64,000 bases of DNA from an uncultured Bacteroidota bacterium (GTDB lineage Bacteria; Bacteroidota; Bacteroidia; JABEUT01). The position numbers and the translations under genes were made by a program. The stretch's first letter is position 1, and each line of letters starts with the position of its first letter. Under the pieces are notes generated by a model that searched no databases, was not told the origin of the DNA, and saw only the letters and a program-made list of their open reading frames with translations. Positions 52,635-62,305 of the stretch are shown here, piece by piece. Location of the stretch: contig CAIPDV010000026.1 of assembly GCA_903863935.1 (NCBI GenBank), positions 25,515 to 89,514 on the forward strand, in the 5' to 3' direction.

Positions 52635-54614
52635 ATGGCTAACAATGTTAAAGTTACAGTATTAATGCCGGTTTACAATAGTGAAAGCTATTTGCATGAA
52701 GCTATAACAAGTATATTAAATCAGGACTTTAAAGATTTTGAATTTTTAATTATAAACGATGGATCGACGGACAAAAGCGGAGAAATTATTAGTTCGTTTA
52801 ATGATTCCAGGATCCGGAGCGTAACTAATGAAAAGAATATTGGATTAGTTAATACACTAAATAAGGGAATAGAACTGGCAAATGGCGAGTACATTGCACG
52901 CATGGATAATGATGATATCTGTATTTTGTCGAGATTGAGCAAGCAAGTCGCTTTTCTTGATTCTAATTCAGATTTTTCATTGGTGGCTGCTAATGTTGTA
53001 TTAATAAATGCAGATGGAAAGGAATCTGGCTTTTGGCAAGATGATGTAAATACAAGAAGTTTCGATGAAATAAAATCTTTTCTGCCGAAGGCAAATTGTA
53101 TTGCCCACCCCACTGTTATGATAAGAAGTCATGTAATTAAACACTATAAGTTTCGTAATAGCCAGAAAGGAGCAGAAGACTGGGATATGTGGATGCGATT
53201 AGTATCTGATGGTTTCAAAATCGGAAAGATCAATGAAGTACTGTTAAAATATAGGATACATCCAATGTCTATAAGCAGTTTAAATCAAACTGAAAAATCA
53301 AAGCAGGAAAAAATTATCCGGATAAAACGCAATTTTTTGTTATTTCAACTTCGCCGTTTGCGGTTAAATGGATTCTATTTTAAAGTGTTGTATTCATATT
53401 TCAGGAGCGTAGCCAGGTTGTTTAAATTGTATTTTCTGCCGGACATAATGCGCGGTGTGAAACGTATTGTTACTATCAATCCATTAAAAGTGTTCGGCAG
53501 TTTTTATGATCTTAAAAAATATCTTTCCAGGAATACGCACTCTTTAATTTTCTTCTTCCCATATACCCATGTGGGAGGGGCCGAGCGTGTACATGCAGAT
53601 ATTATGGAATGTGTGAACGATAAAAAACCATTGGTTTTTTTTACGGGTTTTTCAATGAGCAAATCCTTTCTGGTAAAATTTGAAGCTAATGGCAAAGTGT
53701 TTAATATCCCTGAAGTATTGAATTATCCTTGGGTAGGGAATAAAACAGAAAAGCTTTTATTGGAATATATAAATGCCCAACCCAATGCTCAAACTTTTGG
53801 ATGTAACTCAGCCTTTTATTATGGGATGGCATCATCATTGGCAAATCAGGTTAAATGTTTTGACTTAAAACATTCATTTATTTATCCTGATAACGGGGCT
53901 GAAAAGATTTTTCTTCCGGCTGCGATGAGGATGAATACCCGGGTGTATATTAGTAAAGTGGCAATTCTAAATACAGTTAAGTTTTACAATGAGAATAATA
54001 TTCCAAGTGTATATTCTCAACGCTTGAAATACATTCCGAATTGTGTTTCGGTTCCGGCAAAGTATTGCGAAAAACCTGTGGTGGAAAAGCTGAAAGTGAT
54101 TTATGTTGGTCGGGGTTCAGCAGAAAAAAGAGTTCATTTGGTTGGGCTGATATCCAACCTGTGTAAAGAAAGGGATATTCCGGTTTCATTTCAAATAATA
54201 GGGGATGTTGGTGAGGCGATTGTAAAATCAGAATATCCGGACATAGAATTTATGGGAGAAATTACGGAAGAAAATGTTTTGAATGCTATTTATAGGAATG
54301 CAGACATAGTATTAATAACCTCGACTACCGAGGGTTTTCCAATGTCCATAATGGAAGGCATGGCTTTTGGTGTAGTTCCAATTTCTACCAATGTTGGCGA
54401 TGTACCCATTCATATTAAGAACAACGAAAATGGATTCATTACAACATCGAATGAATCTGACGCTGTGGTTGAGGAGATAGCAGGGTATATTGAAATGCTC
54501 TCCAATGACAGAAGACTTTTGAGGAAGATGTCAGAAAATGCCTATTTTTATTCAAAAGAAAATTTCAGTAAAGAGAATTTCCGGAATGCTTACCGGAGTT
54601 TATTTGGATTTTAA
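52635..54614 (+). CDS. Bifunctional GT2-GT4 glycosyltransferase fusion
   Basis: The 659-residue protein joins an N-terminal GT2 domain (VTVLMPVYNSESYLHEAITS, INDGSTDKSG, YIARMDNDDICILSR; residues about 1-230) to a C-terminal GT4 domain (about 300-659). The GT4 part has the glycine loop YTHVGGAERVHAD, VIYVGRGSAEKRVHLV and the donor motif STTEGFPMSIMEGMAFGVVPIST. Both halves look complete, so it could add two sugars in turn. It is a paralogue of the shorter fusion at 49244. Its 3' end overlaps the convergent gene by 15 bases. Confidence 0.9.
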   Translation: MANNVKVTVLMPVYNSESYLHEAITSILNQDFKDFEFLIINDGSTDKSGEIISSFNDSRIRSVTNEKNIGLVNTLNKGIELANGEYIARMDNDDICILSRLSKQVAFLDSNSDFSLVAANVVLINADGKESGFWQDDVNTRSFDEIKSFLPKANCIAHPTVMIRSHVIKHYKFRNSQKGAEDWDMWMRLVSDGFKIGKINEVLLKYRIHPMSISSLNQTEKSKQEKIIRIKRNFLLFQLRRLRLNGFYFKVLYSYFRSVARLFKLYFLPDIMRGVKRIVTINPLKVFGSFYDLKKYLSRNTHSLIFFFPYTHVGGAERVHADIMECVNDKKPLVFFTGFSMSKSFLVKFEANGKVFNIPEVLNYPWVGNKTEKLLLEYINAQPNAQTFGCNSAFYYGMASSLANQVKCFDLKHSFIYPDNGAEKIFLPAAMRMNTRVYISKVAILNTVKFYNENNIPSVYSQRLKYIPNCVSVPAKYCEKPVVEKLKVIYVGRGSAEKRVHLVGLISNLCKERDIPVSFQIIGDVGEAIVKSEYPDIEFMGEITEENVLNAIYRNADIVLITSTTEGFPMSIMEGMAFGVVPISTNVGDVPIHIKNNENGFITTSNESDAVVEEIAGYIEMLSNDRRLLRKMSENAYFYSKENFSKENFRNAYRSLFGF

Positions 54615-55769
54615 TATATTTTCCTCATATGCTTTCATAAAAACTTCTGCCCACTTGTCCCAGTTCAAGCGGGATTCGAACAAATTTCTTGATTCAACGG
54701 AAAGGGATTTATATTTGCTTTCATCAGAAAAAACATTGGCAATAACTTTAGCATACTCTTTACCATTTGCAGTATATGGTAAAAGAAATCCATTTTTACC
54801 ATTGGTTACTGCTGAACTGATCCCACCGGTATCAGTTGCTATAGAAGGAATACCAAAGGCAGAAGCCTCGGAAAATACAACCCCGAAAGCCTCGAAACGG
54901 GTTGGTAAAATCAGGAAATCTGTGTGTAAATAAATTTCCCGCAGTTTTAGTCTCTGTTCTTCAATATTCTTATCTAAAAAAGGAATTACTTTTAATTTCG
55001 GATGGTTGAATTCAGGAGGTGGTACACATCCGCAAACAGTAAGTGTTGTATCAATACCCCTATTATTCATTTCCACCATTGCTTCATAAGCAATGCTTCC
55101 ACCTTTATCAATCCAGTTAACTCCAATAAAAAAAAGCCGGCATTCATTCCCTTTCTGTCGTTGAAGTGCAAGTGCGCGCGATGGAAGGGTAGAAAATTCC
55201 ATATTTGGCCCAAACGGAGCTACATAAACTTTTGTAGGCTCAATATGGAAATCATTAATTGCAGAATTTGCAGCCCATTCAGAAGAAAAGACAAGAAATG
55301 CAGCTCTTTTAAATGCGGAATTTTCAATTTGAATTGATTCTTCAACTGAAAAAGTTAATAGATCGGTCAATGCACGATGGTAATTCAATGAACTTTTTAC
55401 AGTTGAATCGCCTATATAAACTATAGGAATATCTGTTTTGAGATAAGGAATAAAAGCAGAAGTTGCCGGTACAACAATCAAATCATAGGAAAACCTTGTA
55501 AGCTTCTTATTAACAATTCTTGCATACCCTTTGGCAAGTATTCGGCTATGTCTGTAATTATACCGTTTGTTTAGTATTTTTTGTGATATCCCGGTAAGTA
55601 TCTTGCCTAACAAAAGTGGAAAGAAAGGTTTCACCGAATGGATCAGATCTACATCACCAACATGCTTTTGTAAAGCATTCCAAATAGAGAATTGGGTGCC
55701 CGACCATGCATGTCTGCTTCTTGCATCGGTAGATGTTAAATAAGCAATTTTAAGTCGATTTTCCCGCAT
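54600..55769 (-). CDS. Glycosyltransferase family 4
   Basis: The 389-residue GT-B protein opens LKIAYLTSTDARSRHAWSGT and has FIGVNWIDKGGSIAYEAM and the donor motif LPTRFEAFGVVFSEASAFGIPSIATD. It is the only glycosyltransferase of the cluster on the minus strand and has its own -7 element. Its last 15 bases overlap the end of the convergent GT2-GT4 gene. Confidence 0.9.
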   Translation of the reverse strand: MRENRLKIAYLTSTDARSRHAWSGTQFSIWNALQKHVGDVDLIHSVKPFFPLLLGKILTGISQKILNKRYNYRHSRILAKGYARIVNKKLTRFSYDLIVVPATSAFIPYLKTDIPIVYIGDSTVKSSLNYHRALTDLLTFSVEESIQIENSAFKRAAFLVFSSEWAANSAINDFHIEPTKVYVAPFGPNMEFSTLPSRALALQRQKGNECRLFFIGVNWIDKGGSIAYEAMVEMNNRGIDTTLTVCGCVPPPEFNHPKLKVIPFLDKNIEEQRLKLREIYLHTDFLILPTRFEAFGVVFSEASAFGIPSIATDTGGISSAVTNGKNGFLLPYTANGKEYAKVIANVFSDESKYKSLSVESRNLFESRLNWDKWAEVFMKAYEENILKSK

Positions 55770-55779
55770 GGTGGTTTTA

Positions 55780-55787
55780 CAAAAATA
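55780..55787 (-). promoter_or_regulatory. -7 promoter element of the minus-strand GT4 gene
   Basis: The minus strand reads TATTTTTG, an exact TAnnTTTG match 10 bases before the ATG at 55769. Confidence 0.5.
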
Positions 55788-55829
55788 GAATTATGTAATG
55801 AATTGGATTAATTGGGAATAAAAAGTAAT

Positions 55830-55837
55830 TACCTTTG
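55830..55837 (+). promoter_or_regulatory. -7 promoter element of the plus-strand GT4 gene
   Basis: TACCTTTG is an exact TAnnTTTG match with TTGGG about 15 bases upstream. It lies 45 bases before the GTG start at 55883. Confidence 0.5.
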
Positions 55838-55882
55838 GACAATATAAAAGATTGTTAAGCAGGCGATAAATTAGGATATTGG

Positions 55883-57007
55883 GTGAATAAGAAGCGTAAT
55901 TATAGAATATTATTATTGGCAGATATTAACTCTGCGCATACCCAGAAATGGGCTTTATCGTTAGCGGCAATAGGAATTGAAATAGGGTTGTTCAGTTTGC
56001 ACAAATGCACCACTGAATGGATGACTGATAACCCAAATATTCACATACTTTATTCACCGTTAAATGAAAGCGGAAGTTCTCAGGTTTCAAAAGCCCAATA
56101 CGCTTTTATACTCCCTGATTTAAAAGAAAAAATTAAGGATTTTAAGCCGGATATAGTACATGCTCACTATGCATCCAGTTATGGCTTATTAGGCGCACTT
56201 TCGGGATTTCACCCCTTTATTCTTTCCGTTTGGGGAAGTGATGTTTATGATTTTCCCAGATCAGGTTTTTTGCAGAAACATATTTTCAGATATAATTTGC
56301 GCAAGGCGGACCGAATTTGCTCTACAAGCAACACCATGAAAGGGGAAATTCAAAAATACACAAGCAAAGAAATAATTGTTACACCATTTGGTATTGACCT
56401 GAACGTATTTAAACCATTTTATGCCCATCATGTTTTTCCGGATAATTCAATTGTAATTGGAACTGTTAAATCGCTTGAGCAGAAATATGGCATCGAATAC
56501 CTGATTGATGCATTTGTACTGCTGCAAAAAATGGCAAAGGGCTACCCCATTAAACTTTTAATAGTAGGCAAAGGAAGCTTAGATTTGGAACTTAAAACAA
56601 AAGTTAAGGATTTAAGAATAGAAAGTGAAACAGTATTTACGGGATACATTCCTCCGGCTGAAATCCCCTTTTATCATAACATGCTTACAATTTCAGTGTT
56701 CCCTTCATTAAGCGAAAGTGAAAGTTTTGGAGTTTCGGTGGTTGAGGCCATGGCATGTGAAAAACCAGTGGTGGTTTCAAATATTGGGGGCTTGCCAGAG
56801 GTGGTTGACGATGGTGTCACCGGTTTTATTGTTCCACCGGGTAATGCAAAAAAACTGGCAGAAGCAATTGAGAAATTAGTTAAAGATGGGCAATTAAGAA
56901 TTTCGTTGGGTAAAAGCGGACGTGAGCGTGTGCAAAAGCTTTACGACTGGGAGAAGAACCTTTTTACCATTGTGAACCTTTACGACGAAGTAATTACAAA
57001 AAAATAA
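55883..57007 (+). CDS. Glycosyltransferase family 4
   Basis: The 374-residue GT-B protein (GTG start) has LLADINSAHTQKWALSLAA, PDIVHAHYASSYGLLGAL, SVWGSDVYDFPRSG, and the donor motif FPSLSESESFGVSVVEAMACEKPVVVSN. It is divergent from the previous GT4 gene, with both promoters in the 113-bp gap. It closes the polysaccharide cluster and is convergent with the potassium channel gene. Confidence 0.92.
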   Translation: MNKKRNYRILLLADINSAHTQKWALSLAAIGIEIGLFSLHKCTTEWMTDNPNIHILYSPLNESGSSQVSKAQYAFILPDLKEKIKDFKPDIVHAHYASSYGLLGALSGFHPFILSVWGSDVYDFPRSGFLQKHIFRYNLRKADRICSTSNTMKGEIQKYTSKEIIVTPFGIDLNVFKPFYAHHVFPDNSIVIGTVKSLEQKYGIEYLIDAFVLLQKMAKGYPIKLLIVGKGSLDLELKTKVKDLRIESETVFTGYIPPAEIPFYHNMLTISVFPSLSESESFGVSVVEAMACEKPVVVSNIGGLPEVVDDGVTGFIVPPGNAKKLAEAIEKLVKDGQLRISLGKSGRERVQKLYDWEKNLFTIVNLYDEVITKK

Positions 57008-57024
57008 ATTCTAGTCAGCTATTC

Positions 57025-57978
57025 TTAAACCTCGTGATGATGGCTCAATTTGTCGAGTTCAAGAACTGTAGTCATTCCATCCTCACTTTCATGGAACATT
57101 TTGCTGAATTTCCGCCCAAATAGAATTTCATGATAGGTATATGAACTGCGTTGCTGAACCATGTCGGAAAAGACATCGTCATAACCTCGTATTTGTGCAT
57201 ACACTTCCACATCTGCCACCTTCATATCTTCATGTGTAAAGCCATAGAATGGGCTGTTTTCATCTATTGGATGAACCACTGTCCAACTCATAGGAAGGCT
57301 TTCCACGCGTTCTCTTTCCAAGGCTAATGTATAATATTGGTATGTAAATGTTCCATCTGTCTGTACCTTCATTCCAACGTTTACTTTCACATCAACATTG
57401 GTAAGCGAATGGTTATTTTTATAGTTAACAAAACGGAACATTAATGCAGTTTTCCCCTGGAATGGACTTATAAGTGCATGATCGCTGAAAATAAGGTAGG
57501 CCTTAGGCCTGGCAAATCTTCCATAAATTAAACCGGTGGCAATAGCTAAAGACAATAATCCTGTTAGTGATTCCAGCGAGGCTACCATATTCACTCCGTC
57601 TCCTGTAGGATTTACACGTCCATAACCCACAGTAGTAAAAGTTTGGGTGCTGAAGAAATACACTTCTTTAAATTTTACCCAGGGTTCTGCTCCAATCATT
57701 CCTTGCAATTGTTCCGGCCCAACCATCAAATAAATGGATGTAAAAAAAAGGTTGATCACTATATAAAACAAAAGAATAACTCCAATGAACTTCCACCTTG
57801 AGATGGTTAACATAAACTGGAAAATGCTGAATCGATTGATGAAACCAAGGCCTGTTTTACGCAGGTTGTAGCTTCCATCCTTATTCACAAACCGGCTGGA
57901 TGCAGTATCGGCCTTATTGCTAAAACCAGTATCATTATTAGCTTTTAAAAATGAACTTATTTTTTTATGGGTGGCCAT
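57025..57978 (-). CDS. Inward-rectifier-type potassium channel (KirBac-like)
   Basis: Read from the ATG at 57978 (MATHKKISSFLKAN), the protein has 317 residues; the track's TTG start lies inside the predicted -7 element. It has two membrane helices (FIGVILLFYIVINLFFTSIYL and SLTGLLSLAIATGLIYGRF) around a pore with selectivity filter TFTTVGYGRVNP, then a C-terminal immunoglobulin-like Kir domain (ALMFRFVNYKNNHSLTNVDV, WTVVHPIDENSPFYG). It would form a tetrameric K+ channel in the inner membrane. Confidence 0.93.
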   Translation of the reverse strand: MATHKKISSFLKANNDTGFSNKADTASSRFVNKDGSYNLRKTGLGFINRFSIFQFMLTISRWKFIGVILLFYIVINLFFTSIYLMVGPEQLQGMIGAEPWVKFKEVYFFSTQTFTTVGYGRVNPTGDGVNMVASLESLTGLLSLAIATGLIYGRFARPKAYLIFSDHALISPFQGKTALMFRFVNYKNNHSLTNVDVKVNVGMKVQTDGTFTYQYYTLALERERVESLPMSWTVVHPIDENSPFYGFTHEDMKVADVEVYAQIRGYDDVFSDMVQQRSSYTYHEILFGRKFSKMFHESEDGMTTVLELDKLSHHHEV

Positions 57979-58002
57979 TTCAATTGGTTGCAATTCGAAC
58001 TG

Positions 58003-58010
58003 CAAAAATA
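58003..58010 (-). promoter_or_regulatory. -7 promoter element of the Kir channel gene
   Basis: The minus strand reads TATTTTTG, an exact TAnnTTTG match 24 bases before the ATG at 57978. It overlaps the TTG proposed in the ORF track. Confidence 0.5.
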
Positions 58011-58068
58011 AAATTCTTCTCGAATTTAACTAGTAAAGAGACGAAAGAGGATATAAGAATCGTATTAA

Positions 58069-60579
58069 TTAATTTTCAATAATGAATTTTCCGGCGGTCT
58101 GTCTGTGATTTAAATTGGTGACTCTAACAAGGTACATTCCGGGTTTTAGAGTTGAAACATCTATTGAATTGTCTGATGCTGTCGGTTGCAAGTTATAAGT
58201 CAATTGTAGTCTGCCAGCAATATCAAATATTTCAATTTGCCCTTGTATATTTTCTTGGCCTGTCATTCTGATGTATAGCCTGTCATTTGCAGGATTCGGA
58301 TAAATCTGCATGCGGCTTCCCTGTGATATCATAGTATTAATTCCCGAAGGGACAATATTAACTTTCCTTACAACTTGGTTCTCCTTGTCGGCAATATAAA
58401 TTTCTGTATTAGTAATAGCAATACCGGCGGGATTATTTAATTCAGCTGCGGTGGCTGGTCCTCCATTTCCGCTAAATCCGGCACCATATGCATGGTTCCC
58501 AACAACAGTAGTAATGATGCCTCCGCTTACTTCACGAATTACCTGGTTAGAATAATCTGCAATGTAGAAATTACCCATGCTGTCAATAGCTAACCCTGCA
58601 GGATTATTTAATTCAGCTGCGGTGGCTGGTCCTCCGTCGCCTGAGAAGCCTGTTCCAAGTGCATGATTTCCTGCTGCGGTTGTAATGATGCCTGCATTTA
58701 TTTCACGGATATCCTGATTGCCGCCATCCACGCCAACTCGGCGGTGACCTTTAATAACAGGAACAAATGCGCTATCTACTTCACTGACTAATATTTTACC
58801 ATGACCAACTTTAACCCTCATAGGATATGCTAACTGTGCAGATATTGCAGGTCCTCCGTCTCCGCTGAACCCTCCTCCAAGAGAAAAGTTTCCGGCAATG
58901 GTGTTGATATTTCCATTGCTTATGGTAACTTCCCTTATTACATGGTTAGCATAATCTGCAATGTAAATATTACCCACACTATCAACCGCTACCCCAGTAG
59001 GATTGTTTAACTCGGCATTGGTAGCAGGTCCTCCGTCTCCACTGTAGCCTGCGCCAAAAGCATTGTTTCCGGCAACAGTGCTGATAATTCCTCCGCTTAC
59101 TTTCCTTATCACATTATTCGAATAGTCGGCAATATACATATTGTTCGATGCATCCACAGCCACATCCGAAGGGTTGTTCAACTCAGCCGCAGTGGCCGCT
59201 CCTCCGTCCCCAGCATAGCCGGGTCCGAGTAAATAATTACCTGCTATTGTAGTAATGATTCCACCGTTAATTTTTCGAATAACCTGGTTGGTGTAATCTG
59301 CAATTAGGATATTACCTGTTTTATCAATTGCTACTGCATTAGGTAAATGTAATTGTGCTGAGGTAGCAACTCCACCGTCTCCGCTATATCCATAGCCAAG
59401 TGTATTGTTTCCGGCCAGGGTAGTAATGATATTAGTAGAATGGTTTACCACACGAACAACTTGATTACCTCCGTCAGCAATAAACATATCCCCTGCCACA
59501 TTAAATGCAGCACAAGCGGGAAGATTTAACTGAGCTGCTGTTGCCAATCCTCCATCTCCTGCAAAGGCGCATCCAAGGGCATGATTTCCCGCAATTGTAC
59601 TTATATTACCTGTGGATACAATTACTTCCCTAACAACGCAATTATTGACATCGGCAATATATATATTACCAGTTTTCCGAACCCATAATTCATAAGGGCT
59701 ATTTAACTGGGCTGAAGTTGCCAGGCCTCCGTCCCCACTGAAGCCTGCTCCAAGAGCATTGTCACCTGCAACAGTAGTTATTATTCCACTGGATAACGTT
59801 ACTTCGCGGATAACGTTATTGCCCTGATCAGCAATATATATATTCCCCGATGTGTCAACCGCAACACCGGATGGATTATTTAATTCTGCATCGGTAGCTT
59901 GGCCTCCGTCTCCATTGTAGCCAGAACCGAATGCATTATTTCCTGCAATGGTATTGATTATTCCTGTTGAAGTGTTTATTTGACGGATAACATTATTATC
60001 ATGATCTGCTATATATACATATCCATGGTGATCAGCCGCAATATTCATAGGTTTAGCAAATTCGGCAGCTGTGGCTGGTCCTCCGTCTCCACTGTATCCG
60101 GAAACCCCATTTCCGGCATACGTATTAATAATACCTGTGGTTGTAATTACTTGCCGTATCCTCGAATTTTGACAATCTGCGATATAGTAATTATTAAATT
60201 TATCGAACGAAGCACCTGTAGGGTTATTCAATTCTGCGGCTCTGGCTTGTCCTCCGTCCCCACTGAACCCACTTATTCCCGTTCCTGCTATTGTGGTTAT
60301 TATTCCAGATGTACTCACTTGGCGTAGTACACTATTCTTCAAATCGGTAATATAAACGTTTCCGGCAGTATCAACGGATACACCGTTTGGGGTGTGCAAT
60401 TGAGCCGCAGATGCTAAACCACCGTCCCCGCTGTATCCATAGCCAAGTGTATTGTTCCCTGCTTCATTGTTTATTATTTGGGCATTAAGGTTAGAAAGCG
60501 AAATGGTAGAAGCTGAAAGAAGAATGCAGAAGAAAACGGTGCGCTTCAAATTTAAAATGAAAAATAGGCGTTTAATCAT
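58069..60579 (-). CDS. T9SS-exported protein with 12 NHL-type repeats
   Basis: The 836-residue protein has a long signal peptide and then 12 repeats of about 55-60 residues, each with a GFSGDGGPATAAELNNPxG core followed by an NHL strand pattern (VDTSGNIYIADQGNNVIREV). Twelve repeats would fit two six-bladed beta-propellers. A type A sorting domain closes it (YPNPANDRLYIRM, IEIFDIAGRLQLTY, LKPGMYLVRVTN). It is probably displayed at the cell surface or released. One repeat (DNA about 58700-58830) has lost the NHL pattern. Confidence 0.9.
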   Translation of the reverse strand: MIKRLFFILNLKRTVFFCILLSASTISLSNLNAQIINNEAGNNTLGYGYSGDGGLASAAQLHTPNGVSVDTAGNVYITDLKNSVLRQVSTSGIITTIAGTGISGFSGDGGQARAAELNNPTGASFDKFNNYYIADCQNSRIRQVITTTGIINTYAGNGVSGYSGDGGPATAAEFAKPMNIAADHHGYVYIADHDNNVIRQINTSTGIINTIAGNNAFGSGYNGDGGQATDAELNNPSGVAVDTSGNIYIADQGNNVIREVTLSSGIITTVAGDNALGAGFSGDGGLATSAQLNSPYELWVRKTGNIYIADVNNCVVREVIVSTGNISTIAGNHALGCAFAGDGGLATAAQLNLPACAAFNVAGDMFIADGGNQVVRVVNHSTNIITTLAGNNTLGYGYSGDGGVATSAQLHLPNAVAIDKTGNILIADYTNQVIRKINGGIITTIAGNYLLGPGYAGDGGAATAAELNNPSDVAVDASNNMYIADYSNNVIRKVSGGIISTVAGNNAFGAGYSGDGGPATNAELNNPTGVAVDSVGNIYIADYANHVIREVTISNGNINTIAGNFSLGGGFSGDGGPAISAQLAYPMRVKVGHGKILVSEVDSAFVPVIKGHRRVGVDGGNQDIREINAGIITTAAGNHALGTGFSGDGGPATAAELNNPAGLAIDSMGNFYIADYSNQVIREVSGGIITTVVGNHAYGAGFSGNGGPATAAELNNPAGIAITNTEIYIADKENQVVRKVNIVPSGINTMISQGSRMQIYPNPANDRLYIRMTGQENIQGQIEIFDIAGRLQLTYNLQPTASDNSIDVSTLKPGMYLVRVTNLNHRQTAGKFIIEN

Positions 60580-60604
60580 GGCTAAATAAATTTGTTGTGA
60601 TGAC

Positions 60605-60612
60605 CAAATATA
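60605..60612 (-). promoter_or_regulatory. -7 promoter element of the NHL-repeat gene
   Basis: The minus strand reads TATATTTG, an exact TAnnTTTG match 25 bases before the ATG at 60579. Confidence 0.5.
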
Positions 60613-60656
60613 AAGAATTTAATGATTACCGCTAAGAGACGGTTTTTGGAATCTTA

Positions 60657-60664
60657 TATATTTG
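60657..60664 (+). promoter_or_regulatory. -7 promoter element of the TPR gene
   Basis: TATATTTG is an exact TAnnTTTG match 17 bases before the GTG at 60682. Confidence 0.5.
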
Positions 60665-60681
60665 CAGGCTAATATACTTGT

Positions 60682-62295
60682 GTGAAGAAAATCTTCTATT
60701 TCATTTTTTTACTTCTTTTTCTAAATCCGCCATGCGAAGGGCGAGGTAAAATAGATTCACTTAAGAATCTATTACTAAGTAAAGGTAGTGATTCAACCCG
60801 GGTAGAAATTTTGCTGAGTCTGTGTTCGCTGGAAAGGAATTATTCGACGAAAGAAGCACTTGATTAAGGGAATAAGGCCCTCGCGCTAGCTGAAAATATT
60901 GATTGGAATGATGGTATAGCTAAAGCAAATCTAAGGCTTGGAAATACATATACTTTTCAGGGGAGCTCAAAAATGGCACTTGAATATTATACAAAAGCGT
61001 TGGATATATACAGGCAAAAGGGAAACAGGAAATACGTGGAAATTTGCCAAACTGATATGGCAAATAGCTATTCAAGTCTGGGCGATTACCCGAAAGCTCT
61101 GGAATATTATCGCCTATCTCTTGAAGAATCAGGAAAATTGCATGATACTATTGGTGTAATAGCAAACCTGAATTCCATTGGACTTGTTTTTGCTTCGCTT
61201 GGAGATTTTCCAAAGGCTCTTGATTATTATGAGAAAGCCGGAATAGAAGCTCAGGAATCGGGAGATAGTTATGAAAACGCCTCTGTTTTTAATAATATCG
61301 GCGATCTTTATGCAGGACTTCGGGATACCGTGAGAGCTCTTAAATTTCTTAAACAGGCTCTTCAAATTTCAGAAAAAATCAACTACAATAAATTAGAAGC
61401 AAGGGTGCTGCTGAATATTGGGGAACTGCTGGAAATAAAAAATGATTCAGCGGTAATTTATATTAATCAGGCATTGGAGATTCACCAGAAGATGGGAAAT
61501 AATATTGGTATTGCAGAATGCATGGAGCAATTGGGGTTGATCTATGATAAACAAAAAAAATATTCACTTGCATCGAATTACACAATAAAGGCTCAAGAAT
61601 TGTTTATTGCCGCGGGAGAAAAGGAAATGCTGGCAAAAAATTATCTGGATGAAGGGAACATTTATAAAGACTCATTGATGTACGGACAGGCGGAAGTGAA
61701 TTTCACAAAAGGCCTTGAATTGGCTAAGGAAATAGGGGTGAAAGAAACGGAACGCGATGCCCTCCAAAGCTTGAGTGATTTATATAATAAGCTAAAACAA
61801 CCTGAAAAAGAATTGAGCACCTACAAGCAATATATTTCGCTTCGCGATACTATTATGAATGGTGATAAAGCCAAAGCCATTCAATTAAAAGAGATAGAAT
61901 ATGATGATTTGAAGAATAAAATAGAGGAGGAAAACAGGAAGGCAGCAACTGAGCGAAAACACAACTTGCAACTGTTGGGAATAGCAGTTTTTATACTTTC
62001 ACTTATTATAACGGTTATGCTGCTTAGTAAAATAAAAATAAAACCGGTATTTGTAAAAATATTAGGAGTTCTTGCGTTGCTTTTGTTATTTGAGTTTGTA
62101 TCTCTTCTAATTGAGCCGCTTATTTCCAGGTGGACTGACGATAATCCATTGTATACTTTTCTTGTTTTAGTGGCAATAGCGGCAGTTCTTATTCCAACGC
62201 ATCATCGTATGGAACATTGGGTGAAAGAACACCTTTCAAAAAAGCATGGCGGAAAGCATCCGAGTGAAAATCCGAAGGTTGAGCATCCTGTATAA
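60682..62295 (+). pseudogene. TPR-repeat membrane protein interrupted by one in-frame stop
   Basis: The ORF track shows two frames, 60682-60867 and 60973-62295, but they are in the same reading frame and separated only by a TAA at 60865-60867. Read through, the product would be about 537 residues: a signal peptide (MKKIFYFIFLLLFLNPPCEG), about seven TPR units (ALEYYTKALDIYRQKGNRK and similar), a coiled coil, and three membrane segments (LLGIAVFILSLIITVMLL onward). The coding after the stop (GNKALALAENIDWNDGIAKA) is ordinary TPR sequence. The intact part could still be made from the ATG at 60973, without a signal peptide. Confidence 0.8.
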
Positions 62296-62305
62296 TAAAA
62301 ATAAT

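Noticed and set aside
59980-60327. 115-residue plus-strand ORF inside the NHL-repeat gene
   Set aside because: It is an antisense shadow of repeated coding DNA.
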